Assembly (NCBI GenBank): GCA_002634385.1 | Contig: NSJL01000010.1 | Coordinates: 1 to 64,000 of the forward strand | Source: Nitrospira sp. | Lineage (GTDB): Bacteria > Nitrospirota > Thermodesulfovibrionia > Thermodesulfovibrionales > Dissulfurispiraceae | Reading direction: 5' to 3' | Length of the DNA: 64,000 nucleotides | Part shown: positions 9,431 to 17,925 of the stretch, piece after piece | Layout: the number at the start of each line of letters is the position of its first letter | Position numbering within the stretch: the stretch's first letter is position 1 | Translations under genes and position numbers: made by a program | Notes under the pieces: model-generated | What the model was told of the DNA's origin: nothing | What the model saw: only the letters and a program-made list of their open reading frames with translations | The model's database searches: none

Positions 9431-9513
9431 AGCAGGGAAACCGGCATTTCTTCAGTTCTCTTTCTTGTTCCTTCTCCTCCTGTTGCTCTTCGTGCCGCTG
9501 TTGAAATTCTTTG

Positions 9514-9561
9514 TGTTACAATAGGTAACATGTTGATTTAAAGTAGTTATAGGCCTATTTT
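9514..9561 (+). promoter_or_regulatory. Promoter and operator of the nuoE-like operon
   Basis: The inverted repeat TGTTAC-N5-GTAACA (9514-9530) directly abuts a candidate -35 TTGATT (9533-9538) that is spaced 17 bp from TATTTT (9556-9561). This arrangement suits an activator bound next to RNA polymerase. Two related inverted repeats follow downstream: TTTACC-N4-GGTAAA at 9578-9593 and TTTAAC-N5-GTAACA at 9615-9631. Confidence 0.5.
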
Positions 9562-9651
9562 CCTGTTGAATTTGCCTTTTACCCTATGGTAAAGTTTAGA
9601 ACCTGAACCTGCTTTTTAACGAAAAGTAACACGCACCAGTGTGGAGGTAAC

Positions 9652-10134
9652 ATGAAGATAGACGAGTTGAACGTCGATGAGCATTATGGTGAAATCGGAG
9701 AGGTGGTGTCCGATGAACAGAAGAGGAGAGGCGTGCTTATCCATGCCTTTCAGAAAATCCAGAAGGAGCACAATTATCTTCCCGAAGATCAGTTGAAAGA
9801 GCTGTCGGAGAAGCTGAATATCCCTCTGTCCGAGGTATATGGTGCTGCTTCCTTCTATAAACATTTCTATTTCAAGCCGAGGGGAAAGAATATCGTCTGT
9901 GTCTGCGTGGGGACCGCCTGCCATGTCCGCGGCGCTTCAAAAGTTCTCGAAAAGCTCGAAGAGGAATTCGGCGTGAAAGAGGGGGAGACGGCTCCTGACA
10001 AGTCCATGACTCTCGAAACGGTCGGGTGTGTCGGATGCTGCGGTCTTGCCCCGGTCGTGACGGTGAACGAGGAGGTCGTGGGAGAGCTCACTCCTCATAA
10101 GATGAAGGAGATCATCGAAAAAATCAAAGAATAA
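9652..10134 (+). CDS. nuoE: NuoE/HydC-like [2Fe-2S] thioredoxin-fold subunit
   Basis: This is a 160 aa NADH dehydrogenase 24-kDa-type subunit. After a helical N-terminus (residues 20-75, YLPEDQLKELS...VYGAASFY) comes the thioredoxin-like [2Fe-2S] domain with four cysteine ligands in CVGTACHVRG and CVGCCGLAP. The family passes electrons between the flavin subunit and other Fe-S subunits in soluble NADH dehydrogenases, bifurcating hydrogenases and formate dehydrogenases. GTGGAGGTAAC precedes the ATG. It starts a four-gene operon with NuoF-like, Fe-S and NuoG-like proteins, with no membrane Nuo subunits, so a soluble complex is likely. Confidence 0.9.
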   Translation: MKIDELNVDEHYGEIGEVVSDEQKRRGVLIHAFQKIQKEHNYLPEDQLKELSEKLNIPLSEVYGAASFYKHFYFKPRGKNIVCVCVGTACHVRGASKVLEKLEEEFGVKEGETAPDKSMTLETVGCVGCCGLAPVVTVNEEVVGELTPHKMKEIIEKIKE

Positions 10135-10147
10135 GCGGGGTGGCGGC

Positions 10148-12487
10148 ATGGGAAAGCTGACAAGTATCGATGGGCTGAGGCAGCTCAGGGAGAGGCTGAC
10201 GCAGGATACCTTCTTGCCGGAAAAACCGAGGGCACGGGTATGCTGCGGTACCGCGTGCACCGCGTCCGGAGCGCATAAAGTCATCGACGCACTGCAGGAG
10301 GAGGCCAGGAGCAGGGGCGTTGATGTGGAGATTGTAAAGACCGGATGCCAGGGAATGTGTCAGAAGGGCCCCAATATCAAAGTGGAGCCCTCCGAGTTTT
10401 ACTATCAAAGGATAAAGCCCGAACAGGTCCCCTTCCTTTTCACCTACACCTTTGCCCACCACATGCCCTATCGGCAGGGACTGTACCGGGAGGATATCAC
10501 CAGCGATCCCGCATTGGAGATGACCGACCTTCCCTTTTACCGGAGGCAGGTCAGGATTGCTCTCCGGAACAACGATACGATAGACCCCACCGATATCAGC
10601 CAGTATATAGCGGTGGGCGGGTATGCCGCCCTTGAAAAGGCGCTCTCTTCCATGACCCCGGACGATGTGCTCAATGAAGTGGACAAGGCGAACCTCAGGG
10701 GAAGGGGGGGCGCGGGCTTCCCGGCAGGCAAAAAATGGAAACATACCAGGAGCGCCTACGGCGATGTTAAATTCGTTATTGCGAACGGTGACGAAGGAGA
10801 CCCCGGCGCCTTCATGGACAGGGCCATCATGGAAGGAGATCCCCATAGTCTCTTTGAGGGCATGCTTTTGTGCGCCTACGCCATCGGAGCCTACTACGGC
10901 TTTGTCTACGTCAGGCATGAATATCCCCTGGCGGTGAAGAACCTCAAGCACGCTATCCGGCAGGCAGAGGAGCTCGGCCTGCTCGGGAAAAATATACTCG
11001 GCACTGCTTTCAGCTTCTTCCTGGACGTGCGGGAGGGGGCGGGTGCTTTCGTGTGCGGAGAATCCACCGCACTGGTAGCTTCCATAGAGGGAGAGAGGGG
11101 ATTTCCGAGACCCCGTCCGCCGAGGCTTTCCGAGCAGGGAGGCGGAGTATGGGGGTATCCGAGCAATCTCAATAACATAGAAACCTATGTGTGTGTTCCG
11201 CCTATCATAGAGAAAGGTGCCGACTGGTTCAAAAGCATCGGCACTCCCACCTCTCCCGGGACAAAGGTCTTTGCCCTTACCGGCAAGGTGAAGAACACCG
11301 GACTGGTGGAGGTCCCCATGGGGATCACCCTGCGGGAGATCATCTTCGAGCTCGGGGGGGGCATCATGGGCGGAAAGAAGTTCAAAGCCATCCAGACCGG
11401 GGGCCCCTCCGGAGGCTGTATCCCCGCGAGCCAGCTCGATCTTCCGGTGGATTTCGACAGTCTCGCGAAGGTCGGCTCCATGATGGGTTCGGGGGGAATG
11501 GTAGTGATGGACGAGGACACCTGCATGGTGGATGTGGCAAAATACTTCCTCTCCTTCACCCAGTCCGAGTCCTGCGGCAAGTGTCCCCCGTGCAGGATCG
11601 GCACCTATCAGATGCTCCAGATCCTGGAAAACATCACGTCCGGAAAGGGACAGCCGGGTGATATCGAGAAGCTGATCGACCTGGGAAAATTCATACAAAA
11701 AGGCTCCCTGTGCGGCCTCGGCCAGAGCGCTCCTAACCCGGTGCTCAGCACCATCAAGTATTTCAGGGAGGAGTACGAAGAGCATATCTACAGTAATTAT
11801 TGCCGGGCCGGGGTCTGCAAGGGAAGCGGCGTCTTCTCCATCAACCAGACCGAGTGCTTCCGGTGCGGGCTCTGCAAGGAGGCCTGCGCCTTCGATGCGG
11901 TGAAAGAGACCCGCGACCGCTACTTCATCGACCGGGATTACTGCACGCAGTGCAAGGCCTGCTATTACGCCTGCCCTGTAGGGGCGGTGAAGATCCGGAA
12001 ATGGAGCGTGGTGAAGTTGGAAGAGCAGTTCAGAGTACCTTCTGAGAAAATAGAAGTCCTTGAAAGGAGGGCAAGAATGACACTAAAAGACCTGTTGCAC
12101 TCGAAACCGTCTGCGGTGGAGACCTGCAGCACTACCTGCCTTGTTGCGGATGCGATCACCATCATGGACGGAAAGAATATCGGCTCGCTGCTGGTGCTGG
12201 ACGAAGAAAAGAAGCTTGTGGGCATTTTCACGGAGAGGGATATCATGCACTGCTTCGCCAAAGGGGTCTCGTTCAAGACCGAGGTGATGAAGAACGTGAT
12301 GACGACGAACCCGCTGACCCTGGATGCTTCCACGGACATCAGCGTAGCTATTGCGCTCATGTCCGACCGGAAGATCAGGCATCTGCCGGTGCTGGAGGCC
12401 GAGACGGTCATTGGGATGGTTTCCTACCGTGACCTCGTCTCGTACCTGCTGCCGGAAGTGATCTATATGGCAGAGGATATTTATTAG
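10148..12487 (+). CDS. nuoF: NuoF/HydB-like flavin subunit with ferredoxin and C-terminal CBS domains
   Basis: This 779 aa protein has, in order: a thioredoxin-like [2Fe-2S] domain (residues about 30-100), the 51-kDa NADH/FMN domain (GRGGAGFPAGKKW near 180, NGDEGDPGAF near 215), an SLBB and Fe-S region (ESCGKCPPCRIGT near 475), two [4Fe-4S] ferredoxin motifs (CFRCGLCKEACAF and CTQCKACYYACPVGA near 575-610), and a CBS pair (about 644-779). It would oxidise or reduce NAD(P)H. The CBS pair is not part of ordinary NuoF or HydB and suggests control by adenine nucleotides. A perfect ribosome binding site lies inside the gene before an in-frame ATG at 12077. Confidence 0.9.
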   Translation: MGKLTSIDGLRQLRERLTQDTFLPEKPRARVCCGTACTASGAHKVIDALQEEARSRGVDVEIVKTGCQGMCQKGPNIKVEPSEFYYQRIKPEQVPFLFTYTFAHHMPYRQGLYREDITSDPALEMTDLPFYRRQVRIALRNNDTIDPTDISQYIAVGGYAALEKALSSMTPDDVLNEVDKANLRGRGGAGFPAGKKWKHTRSAYGDVKFVIANGDEGDPGAFMDRAIMEGDPHSLFEGMLLCAYAIGAYYGFVYVRHEYPLAVKNLKHAIRQAEELGLLGKNILGTAFSFFLDVREGAGAFVCGESTALVASIEGERGFPRPRPPRLSEQGGGVWGYPSNLNNIETYVCVPPIIEKGADWFKSIGTPTSPGTKVFALTGKVKNTGLVEVPMGITLREIIFELGGGIMGGKKFKAIQTGGPSGGCIPASQLDLPVDFDSLAKVGSMMGSGGMVVMDEDTCMVDVAKYFLSFTQSESCGKCPPCRIGTYQMLQILENITSGKGQPGDIEKLIDLGKFIQKGSLCGLGQSAPNPVLSTIKYFREEYEEHIYSNYCRAGVCKGSGVFSINQTECFRCGLCKEACAFDAVKETRDRYFIDRDYCTQCKACYYACPVGAVKIRKWSVVKLEEQFRVPSEKIEVLERRARMTLKDLLHSKPSAVETCSTTCLVADAITIMDGKNIGSLLVLDEEKKLVGIFTERDIMHCFAKGVSFKTEVMKNVMTTNPLTLDASTDISVAIALMSDRKIRHLPVLEAETVIGMVSYRDLVSYLLPEVIYMAEDIY
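12077..12487 (+). CDS. Possible separately translated CBS-pair protein (internal start)
   Basis: An in-frame ATG at 12077 follows AAAGGAGG with ideal spacing, at the junction between the ferredoxin and CBS parts of the upstream gene. Translation from it would give a free 136 aa two-CBS protein (MTLKDLLHSKP...) of the length and start typical of standalone CBS regulators. Either the fusion is recent and kept its old start, or both forms are made. Confidence 0.5.
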   Translation: MTLKDLLHSKPSAVETCSTTCLVADAITIMDGKNIGSLLVLDEEKKLVGIFTERDIMHCFAKGVSFKTEVMKNVMTTNPLTLDASTDISVAIALMSDRKIRHLPVLEAETVIGMVSYRDLVSYLLPEVIYMAEDIY

Positions 12488-12495
12488 AGGTGGGT

Positions 12496-13080
12496 ATGGC
12501 AGAGACAAAAGAGTTGAAAGTGGAAGAGATAAAGAAGAGCGCAGAGGAGAAGAGCTGCCCGGTGCAGCGGTCCCTCTACTACATCTCGGAGTTCCTTTCC
12601 GGTCCTATGTGCGGGAGATGCTTCCCCTGTGCCATGGGGAGTTACGAGGCGCGGACCCGTTTGCAGACCATCATCGAGGGCAGGGGAACCGAGGCCGATA
12701 TCCGCGCCCTGAAGAGGATAACCGCCGAAATGGCGGAGGCTTCCATGTGCAAGAAGGGCAAGGATACCGCCTCTTTCATTTCCGGATGGCTGAACGAGGG
12801 GGCCTTCCACGAACATGTGGGCGGCACCTGCTCCTCCGGCGAATGCATCGCGCTCATCGAGTACAGGGTGGTTCCCGGGAACTGTACGGCATGCGGCCGC
12901 TGCAAGGAGGTATGCACGCATAACGCGGTTACCGGGGAGAAGGCAAAGCCGTACCGGAGCGGACTCCCCTTCGAGATACGGCAGAAGAGATGCACGCGGT
13001 GCGGCGAGTGCATCAAGGTCTGCCCGGAGGAAGCGATCGTCCTGGTGGGAGTAAAGGATAGTACATTGGCAGGGGTATAG
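12496..13080 (+). CDS. Small Fe-S protein with NuoF-like cluster domain and two [4Fe-4S] ferredoxin motifs
   Basis: This 194 aa protein begins with a helical segment resembling the Fe-S part of the 51-kDa subunit (CGRCFPCAMGSYEART, then about 50 residues to MCKKGK). It ends with two ferredoxin motifs (CTACGRCKEVCTHNAV and CTRCGECIKVCPEEAI). It has no flavin or NADH site, so it probably acts as an electron-wiring subunit of the complex. GTG at 12490 is also possible, but AGAGGTG places the ATG at 12496. It lies 8 bp after the NuoF-like gene. Confidence 0.8.
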   Translation: MAETKELKVEEIKKSAEEKSCPVQRSLYYISEFLSGPMCGRCFPCAMGSYEARTRLQTIIEGRGTEADIRALKRITAEMAEASMCKKGKDTASFISGWLNEGAFHEHVGGTCSSGECIALIEYRVVPGNCTACGRCKEVCTHNAVTGEKAKPYRSGLPFEIRQKRCTRCGECIKVCPEEAIVLVGVKDSTLAGV

Positions 13081-13097
13081 AAGAAATATGCGACGCA

Positions 13098-13107
13098 TTA
13101 CGCGTAA
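13098..13107. promoter_or_regulatory. Short ACGCGT-centred palindrome before nuoG-like gene
   Basis: TTACGCGTAA is a 10-bp perfect palindrome in the 54-bp gap before the NuoG-like gene. A similar ATACGCGTAT lies at 17728-17737 before the convergent nfn-like pair. Confidence 0.25.
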
Positions 13108-13134
13108 CGAGCAATTGAATGGGAGGAGACATTG

Positions 13135-15168
13135 ATGGCGAACATGGTGAATTTTACGATAGATGGAAAGAAAGCGAAGGCCCCGGAGGGGGTGAACCTT
13201 ATCGAAGCAGCGGAGATGAACGGCATTCACATTCCGAATCTCTGTTTCCTCAAGGGACAAAAGGGCATCGGCGCATGCCGGCTCTGTCTTGTGGAAGTGG
13301 AGGGAATGAAAGCCCCCATGATCGCCTGTACCTCGAAGATCAAAGAGGGGATGTCGATCAATACAAAGACCGAGAAGGTGCTGGAAGTGAGAAAATTTGT
13401 CGTGGATCTGATCCTCTCCATGCATCCCCTCGACTGTATGACCTGCACCAAGGCGGGAGGGTGCAACCTCCAGCAGTACGCCTATGACTTCGAGATAAAG
13501 GAATCCTCTTTTACGAGGAAGAAATTCGGCTTCGCCGTGGATGAGGCGAACCCCTTTATCAAGCGGGACCCCGACTATTGTGTTTTGTGCGGGAGGTGTG
13601 TGAGAGTCTGCAAGAACCAGGGGACCAACGTTCTCGAATTCATGGGCAGGGGAGTCGGCTCGAAGGTCACTACCGCCAATGACAAGCCCCTCCAGGAATC
13701 GGGATGCACTTTCTGCGGAAGCTGCGTGGATGTCTGCCCGGTCAATGCCCTCCTCGAGGCGGACCGGTGGCGCAAGGGAAGGGAATGGGAGTACGACAAG
13801 ACGAAGTCGGTCTGCCTCCTGTGCGGAAACGGGTGCGACATCACCGTCAGCTCGAAAGACGGCATCGTGAGAAAGGTGAATGCGGGAGCAATGGACGGCT
13901 CCCCCGAGAAATACCTCTGCGCTTACGGCAGATTCGGCTTCGATTGCATCGAATCCGATACGAGGGTGACCGCCCCGATGAAACGGGTGGACGGCGAGCT
14001 GAAGGAAACCTCCTGGGAGGATGCCCTGGCCGTCGTCGCGGCGGAGATGAAGGAGACAGGGGAGAATGCGGGCATTATCGCCTCTGCGGGAATGCTGAAC
14101 GAGGACGCCCTTACCCTGAAGAATTTCGTCGCGGATGCGGTAAAGACAAAAAACGTGGATACCACTGCCAGCCTGTACGGGAGCGCGGAAACCCTCCTCT
14201 CCGGCAGTGCGGATCCCGATGCCGCCGACCTGTTCGTGCTGGTCGATCTGAACCCCAGCCAGCAGACGCGGGCGCTGCCCGCCCTCGATGCATTGATCAG
14301 GAGAAAGGTAAACGGCGGCGCCAAGCTGATCACGGTAAATGCTGCCGAGCCGGCCATTGCTTCTATTGCGGCCGTCAAGCTTGCCGGGGACGAGGCGGAG
14401 TCGCTGAAGGCCCTCGTAAAGGCCTTGGCGGACAAAGGACTGGTAACGGAGAAGAGCCTGGCTGACGCCGCGTCGGGAGCGGCGGTCACCGAAGACGTGG
14501 AGCAGGCGGCCTCCCTCTTTGCCGCGGCGCACCACCCGGTGGTGATTTCCTCTTCCGCCCTGTATACCGCCGCTGCGAATCTCGGCCTGGTGAAAGGCTC
14601 CGCCATCGCCATGCCCCTGGAGAGCAACGCGAAGGGCGTCCTGCTGATGGGTCTTGCCCCGGCGGGCAAATCCTATAAGGAGATGGCCCAGGGCGGCACG
14701 GGACTTCTCTATGCCATAGGTGAGGTCCCTCTTTCCGAAAGACCGAAGGTGGACTTCCTGATCGTGCAAAACTCCCATCTCACCCCCCTTGCCCGGCAGG
14801 CGGATGTGGTGCTGCCTGCCGCCGCCTTCATGGAAGCGGAGGGGACCATTGTGGACTATGCGGGCAGGGTAAAGTATGTGGCCGGCGTAGTCGCCCCCGC
14901 AGGGGAGGCCAGAACGCACCGCGATATCTTTGCGGCCCTGGCCGCTGCGATGGGAGCGAAGACGGCGGCGGCAACGGAGGCCGATGCCCGGAATCTGGCG
15001 CAGCCGAAGGCGAAGGGGACTGTCGGCGCCTTCTCCCGGACAAACGGTTTCGAAGTGACTGCGGAAGAGATGATGGAATCGGTCAATGCCTCGGTCATCA
15101 ACGGTTCCCGTCTGCTGTGGCTGAAGGAGGCAAAGATCCAGACGGCCTCTACTTCCCAGGCTGCCTAG
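13135..15168 (+). CDS. nuoG: NuoG-like Fe-S/molybdopterin-fold subunit
   Basis: This 677 aa NuoG/FdhA-type subunit has a plant-type [2Fe-2S] domain (GACRLCLVEVEG), the His-Cys cluster (HPLDCMTCTKAGGC), two [4Fe-4S] motifs (CVLCGRCVRVCK, CTFCGSCVDVCP), then CLLCGNGCDITV and a shortened molybdopterin-oxidoreductase fold. It is shorter than formate dehydrogenase catalytic subunits, and I see no catalytic Cys/Sec segment, so it is probably an electron-transfer scaffold as in NADH dehydrogenase. GGGAGGAGACATTG sets the ATG at 13135. The last third is rich in Ala. Confidence 0.85.
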   Translation: MANMVNFTIDGKKAKAPEGVNLIEAAEMNGIHIPNLCFLKGQKGIGACRLCLVEVEGMKAPMIACTSKIKEGMSINTKTEKVLEVRKFVVDLILSMHPLDCMTCTKAGGCNLQQYAYDFEIKESSFTRKKFGFAVDEANPFIKRDPDYCVLCGRCVRVCKNQGTNVLEFMGRGVGSKVTTANDKPLQESGCTFCGSCVDVCPVNALLEADRWRKGREWEYDKTKSVCLLCGNGCDITVSSKDGIVRKVNAGAMDGSPEKYLCAYGRFGFDCIESDTRVTAPMKRVDGELKETSWEDALAVVAAEMKETGENAGIIASAGMLNEDALTLKNFVADAVKTKNVDTTASLYGSAETLLSGSADPDAADLFVLVDLNPSQQTRALPALDALIRRKVNGGAKLITVNAAEPAIASIAAVKLAGDEAESLKALVKALADKGLVTEKSLADAASGAAVTEDVEQAASLFAAAHHPVVISSSALYTAAANLGLVKGSAIAMPLESNAKGVLLMGLAPAGKSYKEMAQGGTGLLYAIGEVPLSERPKVDFLIVQNSHLTPLARQADVVLPAAAFMEAEGTIVDYAGRVKYVAGVVAPAGEARTHRDIFAALAAAMGAKTAAATEADARNLAQPKAKGTVGAFSRTNGFEVTAEEMMESVNASVINGSRLLWLKEAKIQTASTSQAA

Positions 15169-15191
15169 GTAGCTGACCGCTGAGATACAAC

Positions 15192-15229
15192 AAAAAACCC
15201 CGTCCTGTACTGCAGGACGGGGTTTTTTT
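15192..15229. terminator. Bidirectional terminator between convergent operons
   Basis: A 10-bp stem (CCCCGTCCTG/CAGGACGGGG, 15198-15207 with 15213-15222) is flanked by six A before and seven T after. It can terminate both the nuoG-like gene and the convergent nfnB-like gene. Confidence 0.92.
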
Positions 15230-15248
15230 ATCGTGTCGTTTCTTTCTT

Positions 15249-16697
15249 CTACCAGGATGACTGGCCTTTCAGGAAGGCATTGATATCGGCAGCCGCACGC
15301 TTGCCCGCGCCCATGGCGCTGATGACCGTGGCGGCACCGGTGACCACATCGCCTCCCGCCCATACGCGCTGCTTCCTGGTCCGCCCCGTTTCGGTGTCGG
15401 CCACTGCGGTCCCGTGCTTCGTTCTCTCCAGGCCGTCTGCATCCACAAAAACGAGGGGATTCGGGCTCGTGCCCAGCGCCATGATGACGGTGTCGACCTT
15501 CATCTCGAATTCGGACCCCGGAATGGTAACGGGTTTCCGTCTCCCGGAAGCATCGGGCTCTCCCAGCTCCATGCGGACGCAGCGCATCCCAACGACTTTG
15601 CCTTCGCTATCGCCCAGGATCTCCACGGGATTGGTGAGAAGATCGAAAATCACCCCTTCCTCCTCAGCGTGGTGCACCTCCTCCGCCCGTGCGGGAATCT
15701 CGTCCCTGGACCTGCGGTAGACGATATGCACTTCGCCCGGCTCGGCACCCGTCTTCTTCGCATGGAGCGCCTGAATGCGGGCGCTGCACCGGGCGGCATC
15801 CATGGCGACATTGCCCGCTCCGACGACTGCCACGCTTTTGCCCGCCTTGACAGGGGTGTCGTACTGCGGGAAGAGGTATCCCTTCATCAGGTTCACCCGG
15901 GTGAGGAACTCGTTGGCGGACATGACGCCGTTGAGATTGATGCCCGGAATGCGCATGAAGGAGGGCAGTCCCGCTCCGGTGCCGAGGAACACGGCATCGT
16001 ATTCCGCCAGCAGCTCATCCAGCGTAATGGTGCGGCCGATGACATGGTCCGCAAGGATCTCGATGCCCAGGCACTTTGCCGCATAATCGATTTCCCCATG
16101 GACGACGCCCTTGGGGAGACGGAACTCGGGGATGCCGTAAATCAGCACGCCTCCGGGGCCGTGGAGGGACTCGAACATGGTGACCTTATGCCCCTCTCTC
16201 GCCACGTCCACCGCGCAGGTGAGGCCGGCCGGTCCCGTTCCCACTACTGCCACCTTCTTGCCGGTAGCGGGAGCGCTCACCAGGGGACAAGTGCGGTGGG
16301 CCAGCTCATAGTCGCCCACGAAGCGCTCCAGCCGCCCGATGGCAACGGGCTCCCCCTTCTTCCCCAGGATACATTTCCCCTCGCACTGGCTCTCCTGGGG
16401 GCATACCCTGCCGCAGATGGCGGGCAGGTTGTTCTTCACCTTCATCGCTTCCACCGCCCCCGCCATATCGCCCTCGCGCATGGCCTTGATGAATTGGGGA
16501 ATAAGGACGCCTACCGGGCACCCTTCGCGGCAGAGGGGCTTCTTGCATTGCAGGCAGCGTTCCGCTTCCTTCTTTGCGGTCTCCTCGTCGTATCCCAATG
16601 CGACTTCGTCGAAATTCGCCCTCCGCACCTCCCCGTCCTGGTTCGGCATGGGCTGGCGGGGTATCTTCATCCTTTCCTGAGTTGTGAGTTCAGCCAT
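15249..16697 (-). CDS. nfnB: NfnB/GltD-like NADPH:acceptor oxidoreductase
   Basis: This 482 aa FAD-containing oxidoreductase is of the glutamate synthase small-subunit/NfnB family. The N-terminal Fe-S domain has CLQCKKPLCREGCPVGV and CGRVCPQESQCEGKC. The two Rossmann folds show VGTGPAGLTCAV near residue 150 and VGAGNVAMDAARC near residue 290. With the adjacent NfnA-like subunit it would form NADH-dependent ferredoxin:NADP oxidoreductase, balancing ferredoxin, NADH and NADPH for autotrophy. GltD working with a distant GltB is an alternative, but the immediate nfnA partner favours Nfn. It begins directly after the nfnA stop. Confidence 0.88.
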   Translation of the reverse strand: MAELTTQERMKIPRQPMPNQDGEVRRANFDEVALGYDEETAKKEAERCLQCKKPLCREGCPVGVLIPQFIKAMREGDMAGAVEAMKVKNNLPAICGRVCPQESQCEGKCILGKKGEPVAIGRLERFVGDYELAHRTCPLVSAPATGKKVAVVGTGPAGLTCAVDVAREGHKVTMFESLHGPGGVLIYGIPEFRLPKGVVHGEIDYAAKCLGIEILADHVIGRTITLDELLAEYDAVFLGTGAGLPSFMRIPGINLNGVMSANEFLTRVNLMKGYLFPQYDTPVKAGKSVAVVGAGNVAMDAARCSARIQALHAKKTGAEPGEVHIVYRRSRDEIPARAEEVHHAEEEGVIFDLLTNPVEILGDSEGKVVGMRCVRMELGEPDASGRRKPVTIPGSEFEMKVDTVIMALGTSPNPLVFVDADGLERTKHGTAVADTETGRTRKQRVWAGGDVVTGAATVISAMGAGKRAAADINAFLKGQSSW

Positions 16698-17561
16698 TTA
16701 TTTTCCTCCCTCTGCGATTGCTTTATCGAGATTGCAGGTGTGCTCGTAATGCTCCACCGCCGCCTTTTCCTCCTCCCGGTAGAAAGAAAGACGGGAAAGG
16801 AGATTGCCCCAGTCCACCTTGTGGCCGTCGAACTCGGGTCCGTCCACGCAGACGAACTGCGCTCCGTCCTCGAGAAGGACCCTGCAGCCCCCGCACATGC
16901 CGGTGCCGTCGATCATGATGGTGTTCAGGCTGACGATGGTGGGCACATTGAACGGCTTCGTGGTAAGCGATACGAATTTCATCATGACGGCGGGGCCGAT
17001 GGCCCACACCTTCGCCACCTTACGGCCCGCATCTTCGAGGACCTCTTTGAGAGGCTCCGTCACCAGCGCCTTGCGGCCGTGGGAGCCGTCGTCAGTGCAG
17101 ATATGCAGTTCGTCGGAAACCGCCCTCATCTTTTCCTCCCAGAACAGGAGGTCCTTCGACCGTGCCCCGATGATGGAGATGACGGTGTTCCCCGCCTCCT
17201 TGAGGGCGCGGGCGATGGGATAGATAGGCGCGATGCCCACGCCGCCTCCCATGCAGACCACCGTCCCGAAATTCTCGACTTCGGTGGGATGACCGAGGGG
17301 ACCGACGAAGGTGGCGACACTATCCCCCACGTTCAGCTTCCCGAGTTGCAGGGTGGACTTTCCCAGCTCCTGAAAGATAATGGTGATCGTCCCGGCATTC
17401 CGGTCGAAATCGGCTATGGTGAGGGGGATTCTCTCGCCGTTTTCATCGATGCGGATGATGATGAACTGTCCGGCTTTCGCTTTTCTGGCTACATGGGGTG
17501 CCTGGATGACCATGAGCTTGGTGACATCGCTCAGCACCTGTTTTTCCAGGATTTTATACAT
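16698..17561 (-). CDS. nfnA: NfnA-like ferredoxin-NADP reductase subunit alpha
   Basis: This 287 aa member of the ferredoxin reductase superfamily (NfnA, also like dihydroorotate dehydrogenase electron-transfer subunit PyrK) has an FAD-binding barrel (residues 1-95), an NAD-binding domain (CMGGGVGIAPIYPIARAL near 100) and a C-terminal [2Fe-2S] site (GTGMCGGCRVLLEDGAQFVCVDGPEFDGH). The ATG at 17561 follows AAGGAGG, so a longer frame starting 30 bp upstream is not used. It is followed without a gap by nfnB, supporting a heterodimer. Confidence 0.88.
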   Translation of the reverse strand: MYKILEKQVLSDVTKLMVIQAPHVARKAKAGQFIIIRIDENGERIPLTIADFDRNAGTITIIFQELGKSTLQLGKLNVGDSVATFVGPLGHPTEVENFGTVVCMGGGVGIAPIYPIARALKEAGNTVISIIGARSKDLLFWEEKMRAVSDELHICTDDGSHGRKALVTEPLKEVLEDAGRKVAKVWAIGPAVMMKFVSLTTKPFNVPTIVSLNTIMIDGTGMCGGCRVLLEDGAQFVCVDGPEFDGHKVDWGNLLSRLSFYREEEKAAVEHYEHTCNLDKAIAEGGK

Positions 17562-17925
17562 TGTACGCCTCCTTATGGGGATTTGGTTCACTCATATTCG
17601 GGGAACATCAGACAACAAGGGAAAGTGGATGGCAGATGCACCTTCGGGAAGAGGAAAAAACGCAGACAATCATTGTTCGCTCTTGTTCGTTTCTCTTTTT
17701 TTTTCACGAATACGACACCAATACAAAATACGCGTATCCTTTAACATACCATAGAAGATGGACCGGAGTCTATTGATCAGAAGGCGAAAAAAGCAGGGGC
17801 ACAGGGATCGGGGCTCTTTCTCCGGTTGACACCGCCTTTTTCAAAGCCGTAAGATAATAGTCTTCTATATCAGACGGAATGCATGCCGTAACGGCACACC
17901 GGAGAAAGAGAAAGGAAGGCGAATT
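17562..17925. promoter_or_regulatory. Divergent control region between nfnA and hisG
   Basis: This is a 364-bp region with no gene. It holds an AT-rich core with a long T-run near 17698-17704, the palindrome ATACGCGTAT (17728-17737) and a small inverted repeat TGCCG-N3-CGGCA (17884-17894) before hisG. No convincing -35/-10 pair was found for either direction. Confidence 0.45.

Noticed and set aside
12484-15363. 959-codon minus-strand frame opposite the Fe-S and NuoG-like genes
   Set aside because: Antisense to genes with clear Fe-S motifs; no domain or ribosome binding site.
15414-17744. 776-codon plus-strand frame through nfnB and nfnA
   Set aside because: Antisense to two recognised oxidoreductase genes; translation is low-complexity.
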